Source: Planctomycetaceae bacterium (lineage in GTDB: Bacteria; Planctomycetota; Planctomycetia; Planctomycetales; Planctomycetaceae). Taken from it: a stretch of DNA of 49,117 bases. Both the position numbers and the translations under genes were made by a program. The stretch lies in contig WFTL01000173.1 of NCBI GenBank assembly GCA_015485495.1, positions 1-49,117 of the forward strand, given 5' to 3'. Under the pieces are notes generated by a model, which worked only from the letters and a program-made list of their open reading frames with translations, was not told the DNA's origin and did not search any database. Below are positions 1 through 9,180 of the stretch, one piece after another (the first letter of the stretch is position 1; the number at the start of each line of letters is the position of its first letter).

Positions 1-293
1 CCCGACTATCTGCGGCGCATTGGCGAAAACCGGTCGTCGATTTTATTCGAGAACGCCCGCGCCCAGGCTTCGCATTCTTCCCATTCGCCGCATTTGCCGA
101 CATCCGTTCATTTGCTTCTATCATACCGATCAACCTGTAGATTCGAAATACTACTCCGTCAGGTCGCATGACGTTGCGTCCGATCGGGGATACACTGCGT
201 TCGTTCCGCGTTCTGTGCATTTTTTGCGCATCCGTTCGAGACAGCTCTCTGACAGGTGCCGCCATTTTCCGGCTTCCTGGTGCCGAACTGCGT
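1..293. other. Left-edge stretch without a supported gene
   Basis: No complete gene is visible here. An open plus frame runs in from the window edge to a TGA at about 171 and could be the last residues of an upstream gene, but its second half is AT-rich and looks non-coding. The rest is the leader of the exporter gene that starts at 294. I see no clear promoter. Confidence 0.3.
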
Positions 294-3143
294 ATGACTG
301 ATTCACGGAAGACGATGTTCCTGACCCGGCGGGACCGCTGGGGCCACGGAATGGCCATCTGGGTCATCGCAGCGGTTGTGCTGTCTTTGCCCCCCATTTT
401 CTGGTCTTTGGGGCAAATCGACATGCACAACGACGTGGCCGGCTGGCTGCCCAAAGATGATCCGCAGTCGCGGATTCTCGAGTGGTATCGCACCCATTTT
501 CCCACGGAAGACCGGATACTCGTTTCGTGGGACGACAGCACGCTGACCGATCCGCGGCTGCAGCGGGTGGCGGAAACACTGGAAGGCCGCGACCCGGGCA
601 GCGGTCAGCGGGAAGGGCAGTCTCCGTATGTTTCCTCGGTCACGCTGCCGCACGATCTGCTGAAGCGGATGCTGGCCCGGAACATCGACTTTGCTGCGGC
701 ACTGGATCGCGTCAACGGACTCCTGTGCGGTCCCGGCCCGCTGCGAGTGCGGCTGACGGATGCCGGGCAGGCCCGCGGGGAGCGGGCCGTGAAAGCGGTT
801 CTGCAGGCTGCCCGGGCCGCCGCCGAAGCAGATGTCCGGATGATCGATACGACGCTTTCGGAACCGCCGATCGAGATCGATCCGGAAGATACGGCAGCGG
901 GCCGGCTGAACGACGCGCTGACGCAGTGGGTGCGCGACCAGCCGACGTTTCATCTGTCGCTGAGCTGGCCACAGATGCACGCTCAACCCGAAGTCCGCCG
1001 ACGGGTCCAGGACGCTCTGCAGTCCCTGCGCGACGGCGATGCGGCCCTTGTCGACGACGTGTTCCTCATTCCTGGTTCCCAGGCCGCTCTGACGATCACA
1101 CTGTCCCGTACGGGGATGGATGATCGGCCGGGCATGCTGAAAGCGGTCCGCCAGGCGTGTCTGAAGTCCGGCGTGGCTGCAGACAATCTGCGGCTGGGAG
1201 GCCGGCCGGTTGTCAGTGCGGAACTGAACCAGGCCGTGGAACGGGCCGGCTGGAACGAAGCGTACGAGCTGTGGGATTTTCCGCATCGTTCTCCCGTACT
1301 GTTTTCGGCGGTGATCAGCATCGTCCTGTCACTTGTTCTGCTGCGCAGCATCCGTCTCACGGTGCTCGTGCAGACCGCGTCGCTATTGACCGTGCTGGCA
1401 GCTTTGGCTCTCGTACCGGTCACCGGCGGCAGCATGAACATGGTTCTGGTCGTCATGCCCACGCTGCTGGCCGTGCTCACGACATCGGCCGCCATTCATC
1501 TGTCCAATTACTGGAAACATTCGTCTTCCCGCAGTCCGCACGATTCGGTCATCGAAGCGGCATCCACGGCCTGGCTGCCCTGTTTTCTGGCCAGCGGCAC
1601 GACGGCCATCGGTCTGGGCAGTCTGATGGTCAGCAATCTGGTGCCGGTACGGGACTTCGGCATCTATTCAGCCATCGGCTGCATCATTTCTTTTCTGATG
1701 GTCCTGTATCTGGTTCCCTCGCTCATGCTTTACTGGCGGGCCGAACCGCCTTTGCCGGAACATGTGGACACGCAGTTCTGGAAACGGCTGGGGCACGGTC
1801 TGGAACGTTTCCGCTATCCGGTCATCCTGGTCAGTCTGCTGGCGACGGTGGCGTGTGCCTGGGGTCTGAAACAGTTTCGCACGGAAACCAAGGTCATTCG
1901 CTATTTTCCGCCGGAATCCCGCCTGTACCAGGACTATGTCCATCTGGAAGACAATCTGTCGGGCATCATTTCCGTCGACACGATCGTACGGTTCCCCGAA
2001 AGCCTGCAGAAAAAGAGCCGGTCCGATTCGGGGCTGACGTTCATGGAACGGGCCCGACTGGTGATGAAACTGCAGCAGGAAATCCGCCGGCATCCGGAAA
2101 TCAGCGGCACGCTGTCTCTGGCGTCGTTTCTGGACCTGCGGGATCCGACTGATCGCTCTCTGTCGCTGTCGCGGCTGCAGCGGCGCCGTCTCCGGATCAG
2201 TCAGAAAGAATCCGAAAAACGGATCCGCGAAAAACTGTCTGAAAAGACGGAAGAATCCCGCCATCTGGCGGCCCTGCTGTCTCTGCCGCAGACCGCCACG
2301 CCAGGAGAAGCACCGGGGCGGCCGCCCCTGAACGAAGCGGGCGATGAACTGTGGCGGATTTCTGCCCAGGCCGCGATTCTCTCGGATGTCGACCTGGAAG
2401 TCCTGACCGGTGAACTGGACACGATCGCCCGGACGGTTCTGTCGGAAGCCGATCAGAACGGCATCGGACATGTGGTGACCGGACTGATTCCCATCTTCCT
2501 GCGCACTCAGCAGGCCGTTCTGGAAAGCCTCATTCGCAGCTTCGGCCTGGCCTTCCTGCTGATCGCCCTGGTGATGATGTTTCTGCTTCGCAGTGTCCGC
2601 GCCGGACTGATCACCATGCTTCCGAATCTGATGCCCGTGTTCATGGTATTCGGCCTGCTTTCGTGGGCCCGGCTGCGTGTCGACATCGGAACGATGATCA
2701 CTGCATCCGTTGCACTGGGAATCGCCGTGGACGGCACGCTGCATCTGATCACGCGTTTTCACCAGCTTGTGCGCGAAGGCACATCCGTGGCAGACGCGGT
2801 TCCCGGAGCGCTGCAGCACTGCGGTCCGGCACTGTGGCACACCAGTGCGGTGGTCGGTCTGGGCATGCTGGCCCTGCTGCCCACCGAACTGCTTCTGATC
2901 AGTCGTTTCGGCTGGATCATGGCTGCCCTCATCTTCGCCGCTCTGGCGGCCGACGTTTTCCTGCTTCCGGCACTTCTGGCCGGTCCCCTGGGAACACTCA
3001 TCCAGCGATCTGTGCAGCGCCGCACAGGAAGCGCGCCGCAGGCGGACATTCTTTCCGCCGGACATCCCGAACACTCCGGCCCCCCCTCCGCCTCCATCTC
3101 TTCTCCCCCTCCGGTTCCGGTTCGTCGTGGTGTGAGCGACTGA
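294..3143 (+). CDS. MMPL/RND-superfamily exporter, 949 aa
   Basis: A large polytopic membrane protein of the MMPL/RND superfamily, which exports lipids or other hydrophobic molecules using the proton gradient. It has the two-half layout of the family: a TM helix at about 18-40, a periplasmic domain, a TM bundle at about 330-480, a second TM near 507, a second periplasmic domain, and a final TM bundle at about 742-900. The second bundle carries GIAVDGTLHLITRFH near residue 808, which resembles the conserved acidic TM4 segment of MMPL proteins. The first bundle has the matching AIHLSNYWKH. The frame is open to 168, but the ATG at 294 (MTDSRKTMF) puts a short charged N-terminus directly before the first helix, so I prefer it. 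The substrate cannot be read from the sequence. The respiratory cluster begins 263 bp downstream and is probably a separate unit. Hopanoid or sterol-type lipid export is possible but is only a guess. Confidence 0.85.
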   Translation: MTDSRKTMFLTRRDRWGHGMAIWVIAAVVLSLPPIFWSLGQIDMHNDVAGWLPKDDPQSRILEWYRTHFPTEDRILVSWDDSTLTDPRLQRVAETLEGRDPGSGQREGQSPYVSSVTLPHDLLKRMLARNIDFAAALDRVNGLLCGPGPLRVRLTDAGQARGERAVKAVLQAARAAAEADVRMIDTTLSEPPIEIDPEDTAAGRLNDALTQWVRDQPTFHLSLSWPQMHAQPEVRRRVQDALQSLRDGDAALVDDVFLIPGSQAALTITLSRTGMDDRPGMLKAVRQACLKSGVAADNLRLGGRPVVSAELNQAVERAGWNEAYELWDFPHRSPVLFSAVISIVLSLVLLRSIRLTVLVQTASLLTVLAALALVPVTGGSMNMVLVVMPTLLAVLTTSAAIHLSNYWKHSSSRSPHDSVIEAASTAWLPCFLASGTTAIGLGSLMVSNLVPVRDFGIYSAIGCIISFLMVLYLVPSLMLYWRAEPPLPEHVDTQFWKRLGHGLERFRYPVILVSLLATVACAWGLKQFRTETKVIRYFPPESRLYQDYVHLEDNLSGIISVDTIVRFPESLQKKSRSDSGLTFMERARLVMKLQQEIRRHPEISGTLSLASFLDLRDPTDRSLSLSRLQRRRLRISQKESEKRIREKLSEKTEESRHLAALLSLPQTATPGEAPGRPPLNEAGDELWRISAQAAILSDVDLEVLTGELDTIARTVLSEADQNGIGHVVTGLIPIFLRTQQAVLESLIRSFGLAFLLIALVMMFLLRSVRAGLITMLPNLMPVFMVFGLLSWARLRVDIGTMITASVALGIAVDGTLHLITRFHQLVREGTSVADAVPGALQHCGPALWHTSAVVGLGMLALLPTELLLISRFGWIMAALIFAALAADVFLLPALLAGPLGTLIQRSVQRRTGSAPQADILSAGHPEHSGPPSASISSPPPVPVRRGVSD

Positions 3144-3350
3144 CCGGAGTCCGGACGGACAGCCTGCAGAACACGGCCGCGCGCGTCTGCAGAAAGCCGG
3201 CTGATGCATCAGCCGCCGGCCACGAAGCATAACAGGTGACGGCGAATCGCGGCGGAACATCGGAGGACGTCCGTCCAGACGGCACGAAAGCTGCTGCAGA
3301 CTGCGGCAGCCGCGCAATGCGGAACACGAAACGCTCAAGGTGAGCATAAT

Positions 3351-3379
3351 TTGACCCCAGGACCCAGAGGTGTTATGAG
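3351..3379 (+). promoter_or_regulatory. Candidate sigma-70-type promoter of the respiratory cluster
   Basis: TTGACC at 3351-3356 is followed, after exactly 17 bases, by TATGAG at 3374-3379. The matches to the sigma-70 consensus are 5/6 and 4/6. A transcript would start near 3386, about 20 bases before the Rieske ATG. A CATAAT hexamer lies just upstream at 3345-3350 and is an alternative -10 without a good -35. This is a prediction from sequence only. Confidence 0.4.
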
Positions 3380-3406
3380 GACATCTGTGGGACGGGCAGA
3401 AGATCA

Positions 3407-3994
3407 ATGGCATCCGGAGAACACGACCGCATGCAGGAACCATCCGGCGACATTCGGGGGGAACGAACCGATGCGGTGGAATCCCGACCGGACGGTTCGG
3501 AGAGCCGTCGGGGGTTCCTGGAACACGCGGCCGGTGTCACGATGGCCGGGGGACTGACGGCCGGATACGGCATGCTGGTCAGTCACGCGGTCCGTTTTTT
3601 GTACCCTTCTGAGACCGATCCGGGAAGCTGGCAGTTCGTCTGCACTCTGGATGATCTGCAGCCGGGCGACTCGATGCCCTTCACGACACCGGCCGGAGCA
3701 AAACTGGTGGTGGCCCGGCAGGCGGAAGATCCGGCACAGGACGACGCCTTCATCGCTCTTTCCAGCGTCTGTCCGCACCTGGGCTGCAAAGTCCACTGGG
3801 AAGCGAACAACGAACGGTTTTTCTGCCCCTGTCACAACGGCGCCTTCGATGCTCAGGGCAATCCCATTGCCGGTCCGCCCAAAGCGGCCGGTCAGAGTCT
3901 GACACGGTTTCCGCTTCGGATCGAAGGCAACCTGCTCATGGTGTGGGTGCCCGGAACCGGAATTTCCGAGGTGATTTCGGAGACGAACGCATGA
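3407..3994 (+). CDS. Rieske 2Fe-2S protein of a quinol-oxidising bc/b6f-type complex, 195 aa
   Basis: This is the high-potential iron-sulfur subunit that takes one electron from quinol in a Rieske/cytochrome b complex. The cluster motifs are complete: CPHLGC at 122-127 and CPCHNG at 140-145. By family knowledge C122, H124, C140 and H143 bind the 2Fe-2S cluster, and C127 and C142 form the disulfide. A twin-arginine motif ([11 protein letters not shown] at about 33-43) followed by a hydrophobic stretch fits Tat-dependent export with the helix kept as a membrane anchor, as in bc1/b6f Rieske proteins. The start is uncertain: ATG 3407 and ATG 3431 both keep the Tat segment. The stop overlaps the cytochrome b start by four bases (ATGA, 3991-3994), which implies translational coupling and a stable complex of the two proteins. 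Confidence 0.93.
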   Translation: MASGEHDRMQEPSGDIRGERTDAVESRPDGSESRRGFLEHAAGVTMAGGLTAGYGMLVSHAVRFLYPSETDPGSWQFVCTLDDLQPGDSMPFTTPAGAKLVVARQAEDPAQDDAFIALSSVCPHLGCKVHWEANNERFFCPCHNGAFDAQGNPIAGPPKAAGQSLTRFPLRIEGNLLMVWVPGTGISEVISETNA

Positions 3995-5040
3995 GTCGTC
4001 TGAATGCCTGGATTCAGGAGCGGATTCCGGTTCACGGCGACCAGCTTCGGGAACTGACCAACGAACCGGTTCCCAACCATCTGAAACGCTGGTGGTTCGC
4101 TCTGGGAGGCACCCCGGCCTACCTGTTCGTGGTCCAGGTCGTTACGGGAATTCTGCTGGCGTTCTACTATCAGTCATCGCCGTCCGCGGCATGGGAATCG
4201 GTCCGGTATATTACCGAAGACGCCCGTTACGGCTGGTACATCCGCAGCCTGCACAAGTGGGCTGCGACGCTGATGATCGCATCCGTCATCCTGCACCAGA
4301 TGCGTGTGTATTTCACGGCGGCGTATCGGCGTCCCCGGGAACTGAACTGGGTGATCGGCATGTGCCTGCTGATGTGCACTCTGCTGACCGGATTCACCGG
4401 ATACAGCCTGGTTTTCGAACAGCTCAGCTACTGGGGAGCCACGGTGGCCGCCAACATCAGCGATGCAGTTCCCGTGATCGGATCGTTCGGCAAACAGATG
4501 CTGCTGGCCGGCGACACCTACAACGAACGAACGCTGCCACGGTTCTACATTCTTCATGCGGCCGTTCTGCCGACGACCATCATTCTGCTGATGGCCGTCC
4601 ACATCACATTCATTCGCCTGCACGGCGTCACGGAACTGCATTTCGAAGACGAATCGCCCGATGAACCGGACCATTTCAATTTCTTTCCGGATCACCTGCT
4701 GACGGAACTAACCATTGGCCTGGTGCTGATGATTCTGCTGAGTGCTCTGGCGACGGTCCTGCCGGCCACAATGGGTCCGCGGGCCAATCCGCTGGTCACA
4801 CCGGAAGTCATCAAACCGGAATGGTTTTTCTACGTGTCATTCCGGTGGCTGAAACTGTTTTCACTGAGTGTGGCGGTGATCAGCACCGGGTTCATCATCG
4901 CGGCCATGTTCGTCTGGCCCTGGATTGACCGGCTGCTGATCCGGCTGACCCGCAATGAAGATGCCAGTGTGTATGTGGGGATTGTGGCCACGTTTCTGCT
5001 GATCGGACTGACGGTCTGGGAAGCGGTGGTCACCCACTGA
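3991..5040 (+). CDS. Cytochrome b, b6-like with fused subunit-IV part, 349 aa
   Basis: This is the membrane diheme cytochrome b that partners the Rieske protein. The four heme-b histidines are visible: H88 and H102 (13 residues between) and H189 and H204 (14 residues between). The 14-residue second spacing is the b6 pattern, not the mitochondrial-type one. The segment [11 protein letters not shown] and the part around TGYSL also read like b6. The C-terminal half carries [10 protein letters not shown] (276-279 PEWF), the Qo-site PEWY motif of subunit IV, so b6 and subunit IV are fused in one chain. The cysteine that holds the extra heme ci in plastid b6 (FYCLGG) is replaced here (WWFALGG at about 35-40), so that heme is probably absent. 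The ATG at 3991 is chosen because of the ATGA overlap with the Rieske stop. No cytochrome c1 or f gene lies beside it. The following multiheme cytochromes probably take that role. Confidence 0.93.
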   Translation: MSRLNAWIQERIPVHGDQLRELTNEPVPNHLKRWWFALGGTPAYLFVVQVVTGILLAFYYQSSPSAAWESVRYITEDARYGWYIRSLHKWAATLMIASVILHQMRVYFTAAYRRPRELNWVIGMCLLMCTLLTGFTGYSLVFEQLSYWGATVAANISDAVPVIGSFGKQMLLAGDTYNERTLPRFYILHAAVLPTTIILLMAVHITFIRLHGVTELHFEDESPDEPDHFNFFPDHLLTELTIGLVLMILLSALATVLPATMGPRANPLVTPEVIKPEWFFYVSFRWLKLFSLSVAVISTGFIIAAMFVWPWIDRLLIRLTRNEDASVYVGIVATFLLIGLTVWEAVVTH

Positions 5041-5080
5041 CGATCCGTTTTTGTTTTTCTGCCTGCGAGCGGACAGCCTC

Positions 5081-6817
5081 ATGAGTGTCAAAACCAAGCA
5101 ACTGATCGTCGGACTTCTGGGTCTGATGTTCCTTTTGTCTCTCATTTTCGTGCAGGCCATGGAAGTGACGCGGCGACGGCAGGAACTGGGCGTCGGACCG
5201 CGGCATGTGTCCATTCCGGCCAGTTCCAAAGGCTGCGTCGAATGCCACGTGAAATCGTCTCCTGGAATCATCGATCACTGGAAGGGCAGTACCCATGCCG
5301 TCCGGGGCGTCGGGTGTGTCGAATGCCATCAGGCCTCCCGGGAAGACGTGGACGCATTCGATCACTACGGAGCCACCATTGCCACGATCGTCACGCCGCT
5401 GGACTGCGGCCGCTGCCACAAAACGGAAACTCAGGAATTTCTGGCCAGCCATCACGCGAAGGCCGGCAACATTCTGGCCTCTCTGGACAATTTTCTGGCA
5501 GAAACCGTGGAAGGATCCCGCATTCCCTTCAATCCGCATTCGGAAACGCCCGGCATGGACGTGGATGCCGTCAACGGGATGGCCAGTGTGAACGTGGGCT
5601 GCCGGCAGTGCCACGGCAGCAAGGTGGCCCTTCAGGCAACCGACGGCGGTCTGATCACGGTGGACGACCTGCAGCCTGATCTGGCCGGGCAGCCGACCAA
5701 CCCGGAAGCTCTGGCCCGTGTGAAGCGCGATGAAAACGGACGCCCCGTCCTGGATGCCGGAAGCTGGCCGAACACCGGCATCGGACGACTTAATCTGGAC
5801 GGATCTCTGGGTTCCTGCTCGGCCTGTCACTCCCGGCACGATTTTTCTCCGCGGCGCGCCCGTCAGCCGGAAAACTGCGGCAAGTGCCATCTGGGCCCCG
5901 ACCATCCGCAGAAGGAAATCTACGAAGAATCCAAGCATGGTGTGGCCTACCGCGACCTGAAGCACCACATGAATCTGGATGCCAAAGACTGGGTGCTGGG
6001 CAAAGACTACACCCAGGCTCCGACGTGTGCCACGTGTCACATGTCCGGACACACCCGCAACGGCGGGCGGGTCACGCATGATCCGGGCGAACGGATTTCC
6101 TGGACGAACCGACCTCCTGTCAGCCGCCTGATGGATACCGATGCCACCGGAGCCGTCATCACGGAAACCGATCCCGTGGAACGGCAGAAACTGACTGTCA
6201 GCTCCTGGCGGGACAAGCGTCAGGAAATGAAAAACGTCTGCATGCACTGCCACACCCAGAACTACATCAATGCGTTCTACCGGCAGTACGATGACTTCGT
6301 GATCAACTACAACGAAAAGTTCGCGAAACCGGGGCAGCAGATCATGAATGCCCTGCGCGAACAGAACCTGCTGACGAAACCGAACTTCGATGAAGAAATC
6401 GAATGGACCTGGTTTTATCTGTGGCATCACGAAGGACGCCGGGCGCGGCATGGTGCCTCCATGATGGCTCCGGACTACGCTCACTGGCACGGCATGTACG
6501 AAGTCGCCGAACGGTTCTATCAGGAACTGATTCCTCAGGCCCGGGAACTGGCCCATCAGGCTCAGGAACGTCAGCAGACCAGGCAGGCTCAGGCGGTTCT
6601 CGATCTGATCGACGACATTCTCAGCCGTCCCGAACATGAATGGTTCGAAGCGGCAAAGAAGCTGGCGGATCACGCTCCGGAATCACTCACCGCCGAAGCA
6701 GCCGCGGCCGTTCCGGAACAGGATCCGCCGTCGGCCGACACCGACAGCCGTGAAGAACCGACGGAGAACGGTGGTTCATCTGAATCGGAAGAAGCCGACG
6801 GGGATTCGTCCGAATAG
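5081..6817 (+). CDS. Octaheme c-type cytochrome of the hydroxylamine oxidoreductase (HAO) family, 578 aa
   Basis: There are eight CXXCH heme sites at residues 52, 79, 109, 174, 246, 266, 316 and 387, the number found in HAO. The region CSACHSRHDFSPRRARQPEN, followed by CGKCHLGPDH, matches the HAO pattern around hemes 5-6. The D274-H275 pair sits where HAO has its active-site Asp-His. Heme 4 (CRQCH, 174-178) would be the catalytic heme. Y466 in MMAPDYAHWHG lies about where HAO places the tyrosine that cross-links to heme P460. I infer this from remembered sequences, so it needs an alignment. An N-terminal TM segment (about 7-26) would anchor the protein outside the membrane, and the C-terminus is an acidic tail rather than the C-terminal anchor of ammonia-oxidiser HAO. 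ATG 5081 is chosen over an upstream TTG. It sits 40 bp after cytochrome b and 25 bp before napA. It could oxidise hydroxylamine, reduce nitrite or NO, or act as an electron relay. Confidence 0.88.
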   Translation: MSVKTKQLIVGLLGLMFLLSLIFVQAMEVTRRRQELGVGPRHVSIPASSKGCVECHVKSSPGIIDHWKGSTHAVRGVGCVECHQASREDVDAFDHYGATIATIVTPLDCGRCHKTETQEFLASHHAKAGNILASLDNFLAETVEGSRIPFNPHSETPGMDVDAVNGMASVNVGCRQCHGSKVALQATDGGLITVDDLQPDLAGQPTNPEALARVKRDENGRPVLDAGSWPNTGIGRLNLDGSLGSCSACHSRHDFSPRRARQPENCGKCHLGPDHPQKEIYEESKHGVAYRDLKHHMNLDAKDWVLGKDYTQAPTCATCHMSGHTRNGGRVTHDPGERISWTNRPPVSRLMDTDATGAVITETDPVERQKLTVSSWRDKRQEMKNVCMHCHTQNYINAFYRQYDDFVINYNEKFAKPGQQIMNALREQNLLTKPNFDEEIEWTWFYLWHHEGRRARHGASMMAPDYAHWHGMYEVAERFYQELIPQARELAHQAQERQQTRQAQAVLDLIDDILSRPEHEWFEAAKKLADHAPESLTAEAAAAVPEQDPPSADTDSREEPTENGGSSESEEADGDSSE

Positions 6818-6842
6818 TTTCTGAACGGGGAAAACAGGTTCC

Positions 6843-9176
6843 ATGGATCGCAGGCAATTCATCCGCGCAGCAGGTCTCGGAGCCGCCTCGGTCGGCTGCA
6901 GCTGCGAACCGGCCTTCGCCGAGGGCGAAAGCGCGTCGACTCTGACGAATGTCGTCTGGGACAAAGCGCCCTGTCGCTACTGCGGCACCGGATGCGGAGT
7001 CGAGGTGGCCGTCCGGGACAACCGTGTGGTGGCCGTCCGTGGCGATGAAAACAGTCCGGTGAATCGCGGGCTGCTGTGCGCCAAGGGGTATCACCTGCCG
7101 TCGATGCTGTACGGAAAGGACCGTCTGACGCACCCGCTGCGGCGCGATGCTTCCGGAACGCTCACCCGCATTTCCTGGGACGAAGCGCTGGACCTGATCG
7201 CTCAGCATTTCGGTGAGGCCCTGTCGGCGCATGGGCCGGAGTCGGTCGCCGTGTACGGGTCCGGACAGTGGACGATCTTCGACGGCTACGCGGCCCTCAA
7301 ATGGGTCAAGGCCGGCATGCGGAGCAACAACATCGACCCCAACGCCCGCCTGTGCATGGCCAGCGCCGTGATGGGATTCGTCACTCAGTTCCAGTCCGAT
7401 GAACCGATGGGCTGCTACGACGATCTGGACATCGGCCATGATTTTTTCCTGTGGGGAAACAACATGGCGGAAATGCATCCGGTGCTGTTCAGCCGGATTC
7501 TGGAAAACAAACGCCGGAACCCGCACGTGAACATCGTCGACATCGCCACCCGCTGGACTCCCACGAGCGACTTCGCCGACATGTTCGTACAGATTCGGCC
7601 CGGCAGCGACCTGGCTCTGGCCAACGGCATCCTGCATGAACTTGTGCAGACCGGTCAGGTCGATCACGCTTTTCTGCGGGAAAACGTGGTCTTTCGCCGG
7701 GGTATTGAAGATGCGGAAACCATCGGGTACGGCTGTTTCGGCGACCAGGCCGAACGCTACACGTTCAAAGACCAGCCGCGGGACAGTTCCTTCGAAGAAC
7801 TGCAGGAGTTTCTGAAGGACTATTCCCCCGAACGTGTCAGCGACATCACGGGAGTCTCCGCCGCTCAGATTCGCGTCCTGGCCCGCATGTACGGAAATCG
7901 GCAGCGGAATACGGTGAGCCTGTGGTGCATGGGCGTCAATCAGCATGTTCGCGGCACCTGGATGAACAATCTGATCACCGACCTGCATCTGATCACCGGA
8001 AAGATCAGCCGTCCGGGAAACAATCCGTTCAGTCTGACCGGACAGCCGTCGGCCTGCGGAACGGCCCGGGAGGTCGGCACCCTGTCCAACCGGCTGCCGG
8101 CGGACATGGTCGTCATGAAAGAAGAACACCGCCGCAAAGCCGAAGAAATCTGGAAGGTGCCGCCCGGAACGATCAATCCGAAACCGGGTTATCACGCCGT
8201 CGATATGTTTCGGGCGCTGCAGCGTGGTGATGTCAAAACCATGTGGATTCAGGTGACCAATCCCTGGGTGACCCTGCCGAATCTCAGCCGTTTCGAACGG
8301 CGTCCCGGGGACGGCCGCTTTGTGGTTGTCAGCGACATCTATCCCACACCGACAACGGAAGTCGCCGACCTGGTACTGCCCTCCGCCGCCTGGGTGGAAC
8401 GCGAAGGCCTGTTCGGAAATTCCGAACGCCGGACGCACCACTGGAACAAAATGATCGATCCTCCGGGCGAAGCGAAAGAAGACGCTTGGCAGATCATGCA
8501 GGTGGCCCGGCGCATGGGAATGGATCATCTGTTCCCATGGGCCGATCAGGACGACTGGCATGAACGCATGTACGAAGAATACCGCCGATTCACGATCGGT
8601 ACCGGAAAGGATCTGGCCGGCTACGAACAGCTGCGGGCCACGCGCGGCCTGCGCTGGCCGGTGGTAAAAGGAAAAGAAACCCGCTACCGCTATGCCGCCG
8701 GACATGATCCCTATGTGAAGAAGAAATCGGGCGTCCACTTCTACAAGGCGAAAGGATACGGCGAAAAAGCGGCCATCTGGCTGCGCCCCTGGCATCCTCC
8801 GGCCGAAGTCCCGGACGACGAATATCCGTTCTGGCTGTCCACCGGCAGGATTCTGGAACACTGGCACACCGGTTCCATGACACGCCGGGTTCCTGAACTC
8901 CATCAGGCGGCTCCGGCCGCCTGGGTCGAAATCAATCGCGCCGATGCCCAGGAACTGAATGTGCAGAACGGCGATGCGGTCCGCCTGGTCAGTCGGCGGG
9001 GCGAGATCGTGCTCGAAGCCCGCATCGATGACCGCGGCCGCCCGCCCCGCCGCAGCCTGTTCGTCCCCTTCTTCGACGAATCCCGGCTGGTCAACCTGCT
9101 GACCCTGGACGCCATGGACAACATCAGCAAGGAACCGGACTTCAAGAAATGCGCCGTCCGTGTGGAAAAGGTGTGA
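6843..9176 (+). CDS. napA: Periplasmic nitrate reductase catalytic subunit (NapA type), 777 aa
   Basis: A molybdenum-bisMGD enzyme reducing nitrate to nitrite in the periplasm. The 4Fe-4S motif is C44, C47, C51 and C79, followed by K81, the lysine between the cluster and the pterin. NARLCMASAVMGF places C171 as the expected Mo ligand, which distinguishes NapA from Asp-ligated Nar and Ser or SeCys enzymes. NapA signatures are strong throughout: SRPGNNPFSLTGQPSACGTA, ERRTHHWNK, GRILEHWHTGSMTRR and SKEPDFKKCAV. The N-terminus MDRRQFIRAAGLGAA is a twin-arginine Tat signal. At 777 residues it is shorter than E. coli NapA and closer to the monomeric NapA of Desulfovibrio. GGGGAAAACAGG precedes the ATG. 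The next gene starts 4 bp after the stop. No napD chaperone or napC/napGH lies in the window, so electrons probably come from the neighbouring Rieske/b and multiheme proteins. Confidence 0.95.
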   Translation: MDRRQFIRAAGLGAASVGCSCEPAFAEGESASTLTNVVWDKAPCRYCGTGCGVEVAVRDNRVVAVRGDENSPVNRGLLCAKGYHLPSMLYGKDRLTHPLRRDASGTLTRISWDEALDLIAQHFGEALSAHGPESVAVYGSGQWTIFDGYAALKWVKAGMRSNNIDPNARLCMASAVMGFVTQFQSDEPMGCYDDLDIGHDFFLWGNNMAEMHPVLFSRILENKRRNPHVNIVDIATRWTPTSDFADMFVQIRPGSDLALANGILHELVQTGQVDHAFLRENVVFRRGIEDAETIGYGCFGDQAERYTFKDQPRDSSFEELQEFLKDYSPERVSDITGVSAAQIRVLARMYGNRQRNTVSLWCMGVNQHVRGTWMNNLITDLHLITGKISRPGNNPFSLTGQPSACGTAREVGTLSNRLPADMVVMKEEHRRKAEEIWKVPPGTINPKPGYHAVDMFRALQRGDVKTMWIQVTNPWVTLPNLSRFERRPGDGRFVVVSDIYPTPTTEVADLVLPSAAWVEREGLFGNSERRTHHWNKMIDPPGEAKEDAWQIMQVARRMGMDHLFPWADQDDWHERMYEEYRRFTIGTGKDLAGYEQLRATRGLRWPVVKGKETRYRYAAGHDPYVKKKSGVHFYKAKGYGEKAAIWLRPWHPPAEVPDDEYPFWLSTGRILEHWHTGSMTRRVPELHQAAPAAWVEINRADAQELNVQNGDAVRLVSRRGEIVLEARIDDRGRPPRRSLFVPFFDESRLVNLLTLDAMDNISKEPDFKKCAVRVEKV

Positions 9177-9180
9177 AACG

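Noticed and set aside
1-171. C-terminal end of an upstream gene running in from the window edge
   Set aside because: The frame is open and starts plausibly (DYLRRIGENRSSILFENARA) but loses coding character after about 70 bases. Too short to assign without upstream sequence.
5030-6673. Long minus-strand open frame opposite the octaheme cytochrome gene
   Set aside because: The eight regularly placed heme motifs on the plus strand show which frame is real.
6843-9176. Formate dehydrogenase or assimilatory NasA instead of NapA
   Set aside because: The Tat signal, C171 as presumed Mo ligand and several NapA-specific segments favour periplasmic nitrate reductase. NasA is cytoplasmic and lacks the Tat signal.
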